Source: an uncultured Bacteroidota bacterium
GTDB taxonomy: Bacteria; Bacteroidota; Bacteroidia; Chitinophagales; Chitinophagaceae
Reading direction: 5' to 3'
Length of the DNA: 64,000 bases
Assembly: GCA_903825095.1 (NCBI GenBank)
Contig: CAIJZF010000248.1
Location: 1 to 64,000, forward strand
The position numbers and the translations under genes are program-made. Below, piece by piece: positions 50,125 through 57,572 of the stretch; position 1 is the stretch's first letter; each line of letters begins with the position of its first letter. The notes under the pieces are model-generated. The model saw only the letters and a list, made by a program, of their open reading frames with translations, was not told the origin of the DNA and ran no database searches.

Positions 50125-50708
50125 AAAAACTATTACTACTTTTATTATTACCTATTACAACTACTTTGTGTTCACAGGTAACGGTCATTAATGACACCAT
50201 TTTAACAGGGGCAGGATTTGCATATCAATGTTCAAACCCTATTGATACTTTTACTTTTACTTTTGATACACCTTTGGGGAGCTCATTCCCACCATGTGAT
50301 TCATTTTTTGGAGTAAATCTAAACTGGGTGCAAGTCATGATAATTGATGATACGATTGATACAAATCCAAACGTACAATTTGATGTGTTTTTTAGGCCAT
50401 TATTTATGGATAGCAATGGTGTCCAACAAGAAACATTACTTCAACATAATTTCTTACCTGAAAATATTTATGCAAGTGGATGTTATCAATTTGAAACACA
50501 GTTTTTGTGCCCTGAAGGAGATACAATATTATTTGTAGGTACATGGAATATTCAAGTTGCAGATGTTGAAGAATCAGAACTTGTAAATAATAAAAAATTA
50601 ATTAGAATCACTGATGTGATGGGAAGAGATTGTCTTGATGAAAAGAATAAATTTATTCTATATCATTATAGTGATGGTTCTATTAACAAAACCTTTAAAT
50701 CAGAATAA
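50121..50708 (+). CDS. Secreted protein with type IX-like sorting domain
   Basis: 195 residues. Signal peptide MKKLLLLLLLPITTTLCSQ (cleavage after CS likely). The body is beta-rich with paired cysteines. The end, KLIRITDVMGRDCLDEKN then FILYHYSDGSINKTF, follows the pattern of Bacteroidetes secretion-system C-terminal domains (KLIKITDLLGRE...YIYDDGTVEK). So the product may be exported and anchored by the host type IX system. The extra KSE tail comes from the junction repeat. Confidence 0.78.
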   Translation: MKKLLLLLLLPITTTLCSQVTVINDTILTGAGFAYQCSNPIDTFTFTFDTPLGSSFPPCDSFFGVNLNWVQVMIIDDTIDTNPNVQFDVFFRPLFMDSNGVQQETLLQHNFLPENIYASGCYQFETQFLCPEGDTILFVGTWNIQVADVEESELVNNKKLIRITDVMGRDCLDEKNKFILYHYSDGSINKTFKSE

Positions 50709-50713
50709 GATGA
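50690..50713 (+). repeat. Gene-junction repeat, copy 5
   Basis: AACCTTTAAATCAGAATAAG-type copy at the stop of the secreted protein. Confidence 0.65.
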
Positions 50714-50865
50714 AAGAGAAACTTATTAAATACTTACCTATACAGTTTATGGGTGGATTTATTATTGCAACATTATTGTATGAACCTAATAATAGATTAC
50801 TACCTATTGGTATGCTTATTTTAAGTGCACTTATAGTTCTTTTTACATTTTTTAAATCAGAATAA
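50710..50865 (+). CDS. Small two-helix membrane protein
   Basis: 51 residues. Helices FMGGFIIATLLYE and LLPIGMLILSALIVLFTFF with a short loop; ends FFKSE. Small size and two helices suit a holin or membrane effector but nothing specific is seen. Confidence 0.65.
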   Translation: MKEKLIKYLPIQFMGGFIIATLLYEPNNRLLPIGMLILSALIVLFTFFKSE

Positions 50866-50870
50866 GATGA
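50849..50870 (+). repeat. Gene-junction repeat, copy 6
   Basis: TTTTTAAATCAGAATAAGAT then GA. Confidence 0.65.
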
Positions 50871-50995
50871 ACACAAAAGAAAAGCACATCAAAATGGGTA
50901 ATGCAATGTATGCATCTGTTTTATATTTATGTGAGATAAGGAAAGCCCGCAAGAAAAAAGAAACATTTAAATCAGAAGAAGATGGAACAAATTAA
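50867..50995 (+). CDS. Small basic protein with read-through of the junction repeat
   Basis: 42 residues, MNTKEKHIKMGNAMYASVLY onward. The repeat here reads TCAGAAGAAGATGG, so the usual TAA is GAA and the frame runs on for four residues past KSE before stopping inside the next gene. Confidence 0.58.
   Translation: MNTKEKHIKMGNAMYASVLYLCEIRKARKKKETFKSEEDGTN
50961..50985 (+). repeat. Gene-junction repeat, copy 7 (stop lost)
   Basis: AAACATTTAAATCAGAAGAA then GATGG; one base change removes the stop codon found in other copies. Confidence 0.6.
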
Positions 50996-51260
50996 ATGTT
51001 ATTGCGGTCACACAACATATTGTGATTGTGGTCCACTAGAAGAAAAGCCAGAATCACAAAATAATACATTATACGTAGTAACTGCTTATCGTTGGGGTGA
51101 TATTGAACAGCATGGTTATGTTGTTGGCATATATAGCAGCCATGAAAACGCTACAAACGCATCCAAAATAGAATACATCAACCGTGGTGGAAAATATGAA
51201 TGCCAAATAACAGAACATGAATTAAATTTTATAGAAACATACTATGATATCACGGATTAA
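50982..51260 (+). CDS. Hypothetical protein with N-terminal cysteine motif
   Basis: 92 residues. CYCGHTTYCDCG at the start gives four cysteines and a histidine, a possible zinc site. The following part has YVVTAYRWGDIEQHGYVVG. Unknown. Confidence 0.7.
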   Translation: MEQIKCYCGHTTYCDCGPLEEKPESQNNTLYVVTAYRWGDIEQHGYVVGIYSSHENATNASKIEYINRGGKYECQITEHELNFIETYYDITD

Positions 51261-51546
51261 AATAGGTAATTTCAGAGCATCATTTGTTTTGAGACACCGA
51301 TGGGAAAAAGGCAATGGTATATCAAACTACACCTCAACCCAAATGAGAAAAGAATGGAACCTCGGTATTTGGGCAAAGAAAAATAAAGTAGTTGGTCAAG
51401 TTAAAAAAGGCAAAGACCGTGACACGACCATAGAGGAAACCTTTAATGAGGTTAATCTTGTAAACAATTACATGATTGGATTAAATTTAATTGTATGTAA
51501 AGTTTGGGTAGACTTTACTTTTAAACCAACATTTGGAAAAAAATAA
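51244..51546 (+). CDS. Hypothetical protein
   Basis: 100 residues, basic and Trp-containing. Overlaps the upstream gene by 17 nt. Unknown. Confidence 0.68.
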   Translation: MISRIKIGNFRASFVLRHRWEKGNGISNYTSTQMRKEWNLGIWAKKNKVVGQVKKGKDRDTTIEETFNEVNLVNNYMIGLNLIVCKVWVDFTFKPTFGKK

Positions 51547-51550
51547 AATT

Positions 51551-51829
51551 ATGGAATTCAGAATACAAATCAAAGAACAACGAAACGGGACAAAACGATA
51601 TATTCCCCAAGTTGGAACCCCACGTTTACGAATAGGTAAATTTGATTTTCTACCTATTGGATGGGAAAACATAATTAAATCTGGTTGGGGCTATATGTCG
51701 GCTCAATTAATGTATGAATCTCACTCTACAGAGCAAGATGCACTCGATATCATCGAAGGATATAAAAAATACCTTATTGAAGAAGAAGGTAGAGAAACCA
51801 AAAAAACCACTTACAAACCCGTAAAATGA
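51551..51829 (+). CDS. Hypothetical protein
   Basis: 92 residues from ATG 51551. RIQIKEQRNGTKRYIPQVG then aromatic FLPIGWENII; a small mixed domain seen in phages but unnamed. Overlaps the next gene by 4 nt. Confidence 0.7.
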   Translation: MEFRIQIKEQRNGTKRYIPQVGTPRLRIGKFDFLPIGWENIIKSGWGYMSAQLMYESHSTEQDALDIIEGYKKYLIEEEGRETKKTTYKPVK

Positions 51830-52086
51830 AAAAACACTGTAGAATATTCCCCTACCAACTCATCCATGATGATAATCTAAAGGACATGCGTAATGAATCA
51901 TTTGAACGTGGATATAAAACCGCTAAACGTGATTCAATTGAATTTTTAACCGACAAACAGAAATTAGACTGCAGATCATTAACTGGAGATGAATGGGAAA
52001 TGGTAATAAAGTTTCTAGAGAAATATAATCTCCAATTTGGCTACGATGTTTCCAGTGGTGGTTTCTATGTCCTAAAAACCAAATAA
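51826..52086 (+). CDS. Hypothetical protein
   Basis: 86 residues, MKKHCRIFPYQLIHDDNLKD onward. No motif recognised. Confidence 0.68.
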   Translation: MKKHCRIFPYQLIHDDNLKDMRNESFERGYKTAKRDSIEFLTDKQKLDCRSLTGDEWEMVIKFLEKYNLQFGYDVSSGGFYVLKTK

Positions 52087-52087
52087 C

Positions 52088-52276
52088 ATGGCAATAATCC
52101 TAAGTTTACTTTCCATAATTATCAGTATAGCCACTATTATAATGAATATAAGGTATGCAAGAATTGAAAATGAAAGATATCAAGAGGCTCTCAAAACTCC
52201 GGGAACTCATTTTAACAATGAAGGTCAAACCAATGTCTCAAAAAGAATATACCTCGACCCGACTAAACGCTTATAA
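52088..52276 (+). CDS. Small single-pass membrane protein
   Basis: 62 residues. N-terminal membrane helix IILSLLSIIISIATIIMNI, then a charged cytoplasmic or periplasmic tail. Unknown. Confidence 0.65.
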   Translation: MAIILSLLSIIISIATIIMNIRYARIENERYQEALKTPGTHFNNEGQTNVSKRIYLDPTKRL

Positions 52277-52364
52277 AGCGGTAAGATAGGGGTATATACG
52301 TATCTTTGTAGTTAGGGATGGGGTAAGCATCTGCACATAGGTTTAAAAGAACTTGGTTACCTGA

Positions 52365-52375
52365 AATATTTATAT
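52365..52375 (+). promoter_or_regulatory. Late-type motif (AATATTTATAT)
   Basis: 13 nt before the membrane peptide at 52389, at the switch from accessory to structural genes. Confidence 0.45.
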
Positions 52376-52388
52376 TATATTGGTGGCT

Positions 52389-52496
52389 ATGCTTTTAAAA
52401 CTTTTATCTATACCTTTTTTATTTGCCGTTGGGTCTTTAGGGATCGTGGCTTGTGCTATATTTGAGTTGGTTAATATATTTATCAATAAACAATAA
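52389..52496 (+). CDS. Small membrane peptide
   Basis: 35 residues, MLLKLLSIPFLFAVGSLGIV onward; one long hydrophobic helix. Its stop overlaps the start of the structural gene by 1 nt, so it is probably translated with it. Confidence 0.55.
   Translation: MLLKLLSIPFLFAVGSLGIVACAIFELVNIFINKQ
52473..52486 (+). promoter_or_regulatory. Late-type motif (AATATATTTATCAA)
   Basis: Inside the membrane-peptide gene and 9 nt before the structural gene at 52496. Confidence 0.4.
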
Positions 52497-53599
52497 TGGC
52501 TTCTACAACTTATACTGCTGCTCAATTATATGGTACTCAAGGTGGAGGTACTTCATCAATTAATTTATCTTCAAGTGTACAATATCTTTTTTCAATAGAT
52601 AGTACTTCGGGTTCTTCTTATTTTACAATGGAAACAGTTCGTGACTATGTAGGAACTACTCCTAGAAATACTTCGGGATCATATTTTACAAATGGGGTGG
52701 CTAATAGAGTTATTTCAGATTATATTGCAGGTTTTTCAACTACAACTTCTCCTTATAATTCATTTACTTTTACTCCTGCTACTAATGTTACAGGATCAAC
52801 TCTTATGTTGAGGGGGACGGGTGGTGTTTCTTTAACTATTTTCAACCCACTTTCTTTATTTGCTGCGGGTGAAAAAGGTGTATGGTTTGATCCCACGGAT
52901 ATAAAAACATTATTTCAAGATGCTGCAGGTACAATTCCAGTAACCGCTTACGGACAAAAAGTAGGTAGAATTTTAGATAAATCGGGAAATAATAACCATG
53001 CAACCCAAGCAACCACCGCTCTACAACCTACATACCAAATTGATAATGAAGGAAATCCAAACTTAACATTTTTAGGTTCTTATACTCAATTAGCAACTTC
53101 TGCTATTGATTTCACTACTACTGCTCAAATGATGGTTGGTGTTGGATTAAATGTAGTTGGGTCTGCTTCAGCAGCAGCCGCTATTGAATTAGGAACCGAT
53201 GTTAATTCAGTTAATGGATCATTTTTATTTGGTGCTCCTAGTTCAACAGCTGATCATAGTTTATATTTGCGTGGAACTTCTACTATTGCTGCGCGTATAG
53301 ATAATGTTGTGGATGGAGATGATATTATGGTTGGGTTATTTGATATATCCCAAGCAACTAAAGAATTAGAGTTGATTCCACGTTTAAATAGGGTCCAATT
53401 ATCTGGTTCTCAAATTACTTGGACAGGTACAGATGCCGGTACAGGAAATTTTGGAAATTTACCTTTATTTATAGGAGCTCGCAGTGGAGGGACACTTCCA
53501 TTTCAAGGAAAAATATATCAAGTAATAGTTAGAGGGGCTTTAACTAATGCAAGTGATGTAACTCAAACAGAAAATCTAATAGATTCTAAGCTAGATTAA
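52496..53599 (+). CDS. Virion structural protein, probably a tail or surface decoration
   Basis: 367 residues, Gly/Ser/Thr-rich. The central segment GVWFDPTDIKTLFQDAAGTI followed by GRILDKSGNNNHATQ is a well-known phage pattern that starts a LamG-like concanavalin fold domain. The N-terminal ~120 residues are a different, repetitive beta domain. Probably a fibre or adhesin. It is the only large structural gene on this side of the late sigma gene. Confidence 0.8.
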   Translation: MASTTYTAAQLYGTQGGGTSSINLSSSVQYLFSIDSTSGSSYFTMETVRDYVGTTPRNTSGSYFTNGVANRVISDYIAGFSTTTSPYNSFTFTPATNVTGSTLMLRGTGGVSLTIFNPLSLFAAGEKGVWFDPTDIKTLFQDAAGTIPVTAYGQKVGRILDKSGNNNHATQATTALQPTYQIDNEGNPNLTFLGSYTQLATSAIDFTTTAQMMVGVGLNVVGSASAAAAIELGTDVNSVNGSFLFGAPSSTADHSLYLRGTSTIAARIDNVVDGDDIMVGLFDISQATKELELIPRLNRVQLSGSQITWTGTDAGTGNFGNLPLFIGARSGGTLPFQGKIYQVIVRGALTNASDVTQTENLIDSKLD

Positions 53600-53625
53600 G
53601 AAATCCTTGGCTTATTGACCTTTTA

Positions 53626-53635
53626 TTCGTATACT
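53626..53635 (+). promoter_or_regulatory. Promoter-like motif (TTCGTATACT)
   Basis: 27 nt before ATG 53663, last copy of the series; one base off consensus. Confidence 0.6.
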
Positions 53636-53662
53636 ATGGGTATAAATAAAAAAATAAAGGTT

Positions 53663-53974
53663 ATGAAAAATGTATTTGAGAATATTGAAGAAATCCAAAC
53701 AAAAGAACAAGCAGAAGCTCGTATCAAAGAAGTTAAAGGTCAAATCCGTAAACTAGAAATTGCAGTTATTGCAATTGGTTTGATCGGTTTATCTCTCATC
53801 GTACTCCCATTTCTTGGAATCCTAGCATTCAATGTATTGTCTGTATTGGCTATCCTTGGAGGAGCAGCGTTGATTGTAAAAGCATTTAAGGAAGGAGAAA
53901 TTCTCGAGACAGAGAAATTTTTTCTCCTAATTATTTTTTCAAACAATAAAAACGATGAAGATGGAAAACAGTGA
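53663..53974 (+). CDS. Small membrane protein with coiled-coil N-terminus
   Basis: 103 residues from ATG 53663. A charged helix (TKEQAEARIKEVKGQIRKLE) followed by two membrane helices (AVIAIGLIGLSLIVLPFLG and FNVLSVLAILGGAALIV). Overlaps the next gene by 20 nt. Confidence 0.7.
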   Translation: MKNVFENIEEIQTKEQAEARIKEVKGQIRKLEIAVIAIGLIGLSLIVLPFLGILAFNVLSVLAILGGAALIVKAFKEGEILETEKFFLLIIFSNNKNDEDGKQ

Positions 53975-54203
53975 GTTTAAACCAAGTAGAAAGATTACAA
54001 CTGCAGATGGAACAATCATGTATATGTTTGATGGTAAACTCCACAACTGGGAAGGTCCAGCTTTAATTCCAGAAGGTAATACTCGCAAACGTGAATATTA
54101 TATTAACGGAATTCAAATGAGTGAAATTCAATGGAAAGAAGCTCTTAAAGGTAGAGAAGGTTTACCTTGGTACAAGGGAGCAGGTGCAAAAGCGCGATTT
54201 TAA
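53955..54203 (+). CDS. Conserved small phage protein
   Basis: 82 residues. DGKLHNWEGPALIPEGN and EYYINGIQMSEIQWKEA make a MORN-like beta pattern recurring in phage proteins. ATG 53961 is an alternative start. Confidence 0.72.
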   Translation: MKMENSEFKPSRKITTADGTIMYMFDGKLHNWEGPALIPEGNTRKREYYINGIQMSEIQWKEALKGREGLPWYKGAGAKARF

Positions 54204-54220
54204 CACGTAAAATAAAGGTT

Positions 54221-54691
54221 ATGTCTATTAAAAAAATTGATGAGCTTACAGCTCACACATATGTTCCTGTAGAGGAAGATTTCACAAAATCAGAACCAGC
54301 ATTTTTTACAGTTACTCCGGATCCAAACGATCCGGAATGGGATAAAGTAACCTATTACACTGCTCGAAGAACAAACATGTATGAAAATAGAGAAGGTGAA
54401 GGAGATTCTTGGGTTTATATATTAGCTAATAAAACAATGCCTAACCTTGTTAAAATTGGTTTCACAGCAAAAACACCAGATAAACGCGCAGAACAAATTT
54501 CTCGCGGAACCGGGGTACCTGTCAAATTTACCGTTGAATACGCGCTTAAATGCTTTAATGGTCACGCGTTAGAAAGTGAAATTCACAAAAGTTTACATTC
54601 ATATCGTGTTAATAATGATAGAGAATTTTTCCAAATATCGCTTGATGAAGCTAAACGTGTAATTGATTTTTTAGGGAAACGGTACATATAA
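54221..54691 (+). CDS. GIY-YIG-type nuclease domain protein (T5orf172-like)
   Basis: 156 residues from ATG 54221. SWVYILANKTMPNLVKIGFT is the core of the T5orf172/MUG113 branch of the GIY-YIG family, followed by RAEQISRGTGVPVKFTVEYA and a C-terminal HALESEIHKSL with the glutamate. Possible nuclease or DNA-binding protein; frequent in large phages. Confidence 0.85.
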   Translation: MSIKKIDELTAHTYVPVEEDFTKSEPAFFTVTPDPNDPEWDKVTYYTARRTNMYENREGEGDSWVYILANKTMPNLVKIGFTAKTPDKRAEQISRGTGVPVKFTVEYALKCFNGHALESEIHKSLHSYRVNNDREFFQISLDEAKRVIDFLGKRYI

Positions 54692-54703
54692 CATATTTAT
54701 CAA
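54692..54703 (+). promoter_or_regulatory. Late-type motif (CATATTTATCAA)
   Basis: 5 nt before the start at 54709. Confidence 0.45.
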
Positions 54704-54708
54704 CAAAA

Positions 54709-55146
54709 ATGGCATTAGATAATATATTTTCTTTATTTGGATTTCCTGACAAGGATGATGAGGAAAGGAAAAAATTAGAGGCTGAGTTAGATATCTTTAA
54801 GGAAACACCCCATTTTAAATTGGGTATGTTCCATAAGTTGATAATGAATGGAAATTTATTTTCAAAACAAGTTGTAAAGTTTTTTGCTAAAGCAGATCCT
54901 GGATTGGACATAAAAGGGATTGACCAAGCAGGTGAATATATGATGTACATCAGAGCTTGGTTTTGGATTGAGCAAGTTAAACTTAGAAAGAAGGAATGGA
55001 AAGAAGCCCTAAAGCAATATTCCAATGAGGAATTTGTTGTATCAATAAAGCTGTCTATTAATTACTTTGAAAGTACAGAAGAATATGAAAAATGTGCGCA
55101 TTTGAAAAAAATCCAAGACTTTGTTGAAAAGAACTTGGCTAAGTAA
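54709..55146 (+). CDS. Conserved phage protein with UVR-like segment
   Basis: 145 residues, helical. NYFESTEEYEKCAHLKKIQD resembles the UVR/McsA helix-hairpin (EFEKAAxLRDxI). The body PHFKLGMFHKLIMNGNLFSKQ is not recognised. Placed ahead of the late module; may be an assembly or regulatory factor. Confidence 0.7.
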   Translation: MALDNIFSLFGFPDKDDEERKKLEAELDIFKETPHFKLGMFHKLIMNGNLFSKQVVKFFAKADPGLDIKGIDQAGEYMMYIRAWFWIEQVKLRKKEWKEALKQYSNEEFVVSIKLSINYFESTEEYEKCAHLKKIQDFVEKNLAK

Positions 55147-55232
55147 AAGAAAGTTATTACCTTCAATTATATTTTGATTTTAAAATTATTAGAATATAAA
55201 AGGAAAAAATTAAATAATCAAATAAAACAAAA

Positions 55233-55400
55233 ATGAGAAATAAAGAATTATTATTGAGACGGGTAGAGTCTCTAGAAAGTAAATTGAAACGTATGAGAAA
55301 CGTTTTAAATGAAAGAAATGTTGAAGCCGCAAGAGAAGTTTTGCAAGAAATTTTAGAATTGAGGGATGATATCCAATCAATTGTTGAACGTGAAGATTAA
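55233..55400 (+). CDS. Small coiled-coil protein
   Basis: 55 residues, MRNKELLLRRVESLESKLKR onward, continuous heptads. Unknown. Confidence 0.62.
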   Translation: MRNKELLLRRVESLESKLKRMRNVLNERNVEAAREVLQEILELRDDIQSIVERED

Positions 55401-55418
55401 TTAAAATAAATAAAAGTT

Positions 55419-56213
55419 ATGAATTTGACACCCGAACAAATCCAAGACAATTGGAATGAATTATTATCTTACATTGAGGATTACATTGAACAACCTCGTA
55501 AAGATAAATTATTAGAATTTTATGAGCAATATGCAGACCGTTTAATGTTAATGCCTGCCGCGCATAAAAAAGAATATCATAATGCTTTCCCCGGAGGATA
55601 TGTAGAACATGTTTTACGTGTTATTCGATGTGCTATTAAGCAGGCTGAACTGTGGAATGATGAAGGATGTGACATGTCTACTTTTACAATTGAAGAACTA
55701 GTATTCTCAGCCCTGAATCATGATTTAGGTAAAATGGGGAGTGAAGATGAAGAATCATATATCCCTCAGACCGATAATTGGAGACGTGAAAAATTAGGAG
55801 AGGATTATATGTTTAATACTAAAGTTCCATTTGCATCAGTCCCAGATCGAGGATTATTTATGCTTCAGTCACATGGTATTTCTTATACCTTTAATGAAAT
55901 GATTGCTATTCAGACACATGATGGTTTATATGATAAGGCAAACGAGAAATATTTAATGTCTTATATGCCAGAACAAAAACCAAGAACTTCATTACCTTTT
56001 ATATTACATCAGGCCGATTTGATGGCAGCACGTATCGAATTTGAACGGGAATGGTTACCTAAGTTAAAAGAAAACAAAAAATCCGTGGATGCCGGAAAAG
56101 GGAATTTTACATTGGGGAATAAACCCAACATGTCTAAAAAGACATCAACCAAAACAAAAGCACTCGGATCATTTAAGAGTGACAGTTTAAAAAATATGTT
56201 AGACAGCTTATGA
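55419..56213 (+). CDS. HD-domain phosphohydrolase
   Basis: 264 residues. The HD metal site shows as YHNAFPGGYVEHVLRV (first His region), LNHDLGKMG (HD), IQTHDGLYD and LHQADLMAARIE (final Asp). The C-terminal ~50 residues are basic and low complexity. Substrate may be nucleotides; such proteins are carried by T4-like marine phages. Overlaps the next gene by 4 nt. Confidence 0.88.
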   Translation: MNLTPEQIQDNWNELLSYIEDYIEQPRKDKLLEFYEQYADRLMLMPAAHKKEYHNAFPGGYVEHVLRVIRCAIKQAELWNDEGCDMSTFTIEELVFSALNHDLGKMGSEDEESYIPQTDNWRREKLGEDYMFNTKVPFASVPDRGLFMLQSHGISYTFNEMIAIQTHDGLYDKANEKYLMSYMPEQKPRTSLPFILHQADLMAARIEFEREWLPKLKENKKSVDAGKGNFTLGNKPNMSKKTSTKTKALGSFKSDSLKNMLDSL

Positions 56214-56494
56214 CAACAATAGTAATTAGTATATTAGCAGTAACAGTAGTGATTCTAGGATTCACAACTTATAATCTTCTTCGTAAAAATGAAAAACAAG
56301 AAGATATTGTAGCCGGTTATTTAGTTTACCTAGATAATTTATCCCGCACAATCGAAGTTTCAGAAAAGAAATTAAAGGAACTAGATCGTGGTGGTGTATT
56401 TGAAAAAGACGACGAAGTTGGGGTTATATTTCAATCAATTTTAAAAATTCAAGAAATCCTCAATGACTTCAATCTTAGAAAAATCAATAACTAA
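56210..56494 (+). CDS. Small membrane-anchored protein
   Basis: 94 residues. One N-terminal helix IVISILAVTVVILGFTTY, then a charged helical domain. Sits between the HD enzyme and late sigma factor. Confidence 0.7.
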   Translation: MTTIVISILAVTVVILGFTTYNLLRKNEKQEDIVAGYLVYLDNLSRTIEVSEKKLKELDRGGVFEKDDEVGVIFQSILKIQEILNDFNLRKINN

Positions 56495-56495
56495 A

Positions 56496-57200
56496 ATGCC
56501 CAAAAAGAAAGTTAGCAAAAACTATTTCACTCAAGAAACTGAGGATGCTATCGTTCTGTACAATAATACTAGTGACTTTAAATTGAGAAGTCAAATATAT
56601 GAAGAAAAGATTCATTATGCTTTCTTTAAACTAACTCAGAATATAATCCACACATTTAAGTTTTATCATACTGAGGTTAGTGATTTAGAGCATTTACAAC
56701 ATGAAATTATAGTATTTTTACTATCTAAAATACATTTGTTTGATCCTAGCAAAGGTGCCAAAGCATATTCTTACTTTGGTACCATTGTTAAACGTTGGTG
56801 TATCCTTTATAACGATAAAAATTATAAAAGTAAAATCCGTAAAGTATCAACTGATGAATTGTTAAAAGATGATACACATTCATATACAATAGAACCATCA
56901 AATTCAAACGATAAATTGTCTATATTTATGGATGAGTACGTAGAATTTGTTAGTATCAACATATATAAACTCTTTCCTAAAGAATACGATGCCAAGATTG
57001 CAGATGCAATTTTAGAGTTGTTTCGTAAACGAGAATCAATCGACGTATTCAATAAAAAAGCCCTATACATCTACATTCATGAAATGATCCCAGATGCTAA
57101 AACTCCTAAAATTACTAAAATAGCGGGTATTTTATATGGAGTATTTAAAAAAAATTATTTATTCTATTTAGAACAGGGATATACGAGTTTTCAACTCTAG
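56496..57200 (+). CDS. 55: Late-transcription sigma factor, T4 gp55-like
   Basis: 234 residues from ATG 56496; ATG 56463 would overlap the upstream gene by 32 nt. Sigma region 2-like elements: LQHEIIVFLLSKIHLFDPSKG followed by AYSYFGTIVKRWCILYND, as in sigma-70 type core-binding helices and marine T4-like gp55. Expected to direct host RNA polymerase to late promoters, working with the sliding clamp. The ATATTTATAA motif begins 7 nt after its stop. Confidence 0.85.
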   Translation: MPKKKVSKNYFTQETEDAIVLYNNTSDFKLRSQIYEEKIHYAFFKLTQNIIHTFKFYHTEVSDLEHLQHEIIVFLLSKIHLFDPSKGAKAYSYFGTIVKRWCILYNDKNYKSKIRKVSTDELLKDDTHSYTIEPSNSNDKLSIFMDEYVEFVSINIYKLFPKEYDAKIADAILELFRKRESIDVFNKKALYIYIHEMIPDAKTPKITKIAGILYGVFKKNYLFYLEQGYTSFQL

Positions 57201-57206
57201 TAATTT

Positions 57207-57219
57207 CCTATATTTATAC
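57207..57219 (+). promoter_or_regulatory. Late-type motif (CCTATATTTATAC)
   Basis: 14 nt before the start at 57234, right after the gp55-like gene; heads the baseplate module. Confidence 0.6.
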
Positions 57220-57233
57220 CCAAAAATACTTAT

Positions 57234-57572
57234 ATGAGTAATTTAGAATCAAACGTTTGGGGTAAGAAGAAGTTTTCTGATATCCTCAAAGAAATATACG
57301 ATAATCAAAAGAAAAAAGAAGTCCAAATATCTGCTTTGATAGGTGAGTTAAAACCACTCATCAACGATATTGGTGATGCTACATTAATAGTTCCACTTAT
57401 TAAAGAATATATGGAGTTAGGAATTAAAAATGATGAGCAATTAGTTAAAATGGCTACCATCATTCAACGTGCTGTTGCATCTAATAAATCAGAAGATGAA
57501 TCATTTGGAATGACCGAAGACGAAAAAGCACAATTGTTATCTGAAGTTAAGAAATTTAACCCACAAGGATAA
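57234..57572 (+). CDS. Hypothetical structural-module protein
   Basis: 112 residues, helical (SDILKEIYDNQKKKEVQISA). First gene of the baseplate module, 1-nt overlap with the spike gene. Similar small proteins precede baseplate genes in marine T4-like phages. Confidence 0.75.
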   Translation: MSNLESNVWGKKKFSDILKEIYDNQKKKEVQISALIGELKPLINDIGDATLIVPLIKEYMELGIKNDEQLVKMATIIQRAVASNKSEDESFGMTEDEKAQLLSEVKKFNPQG

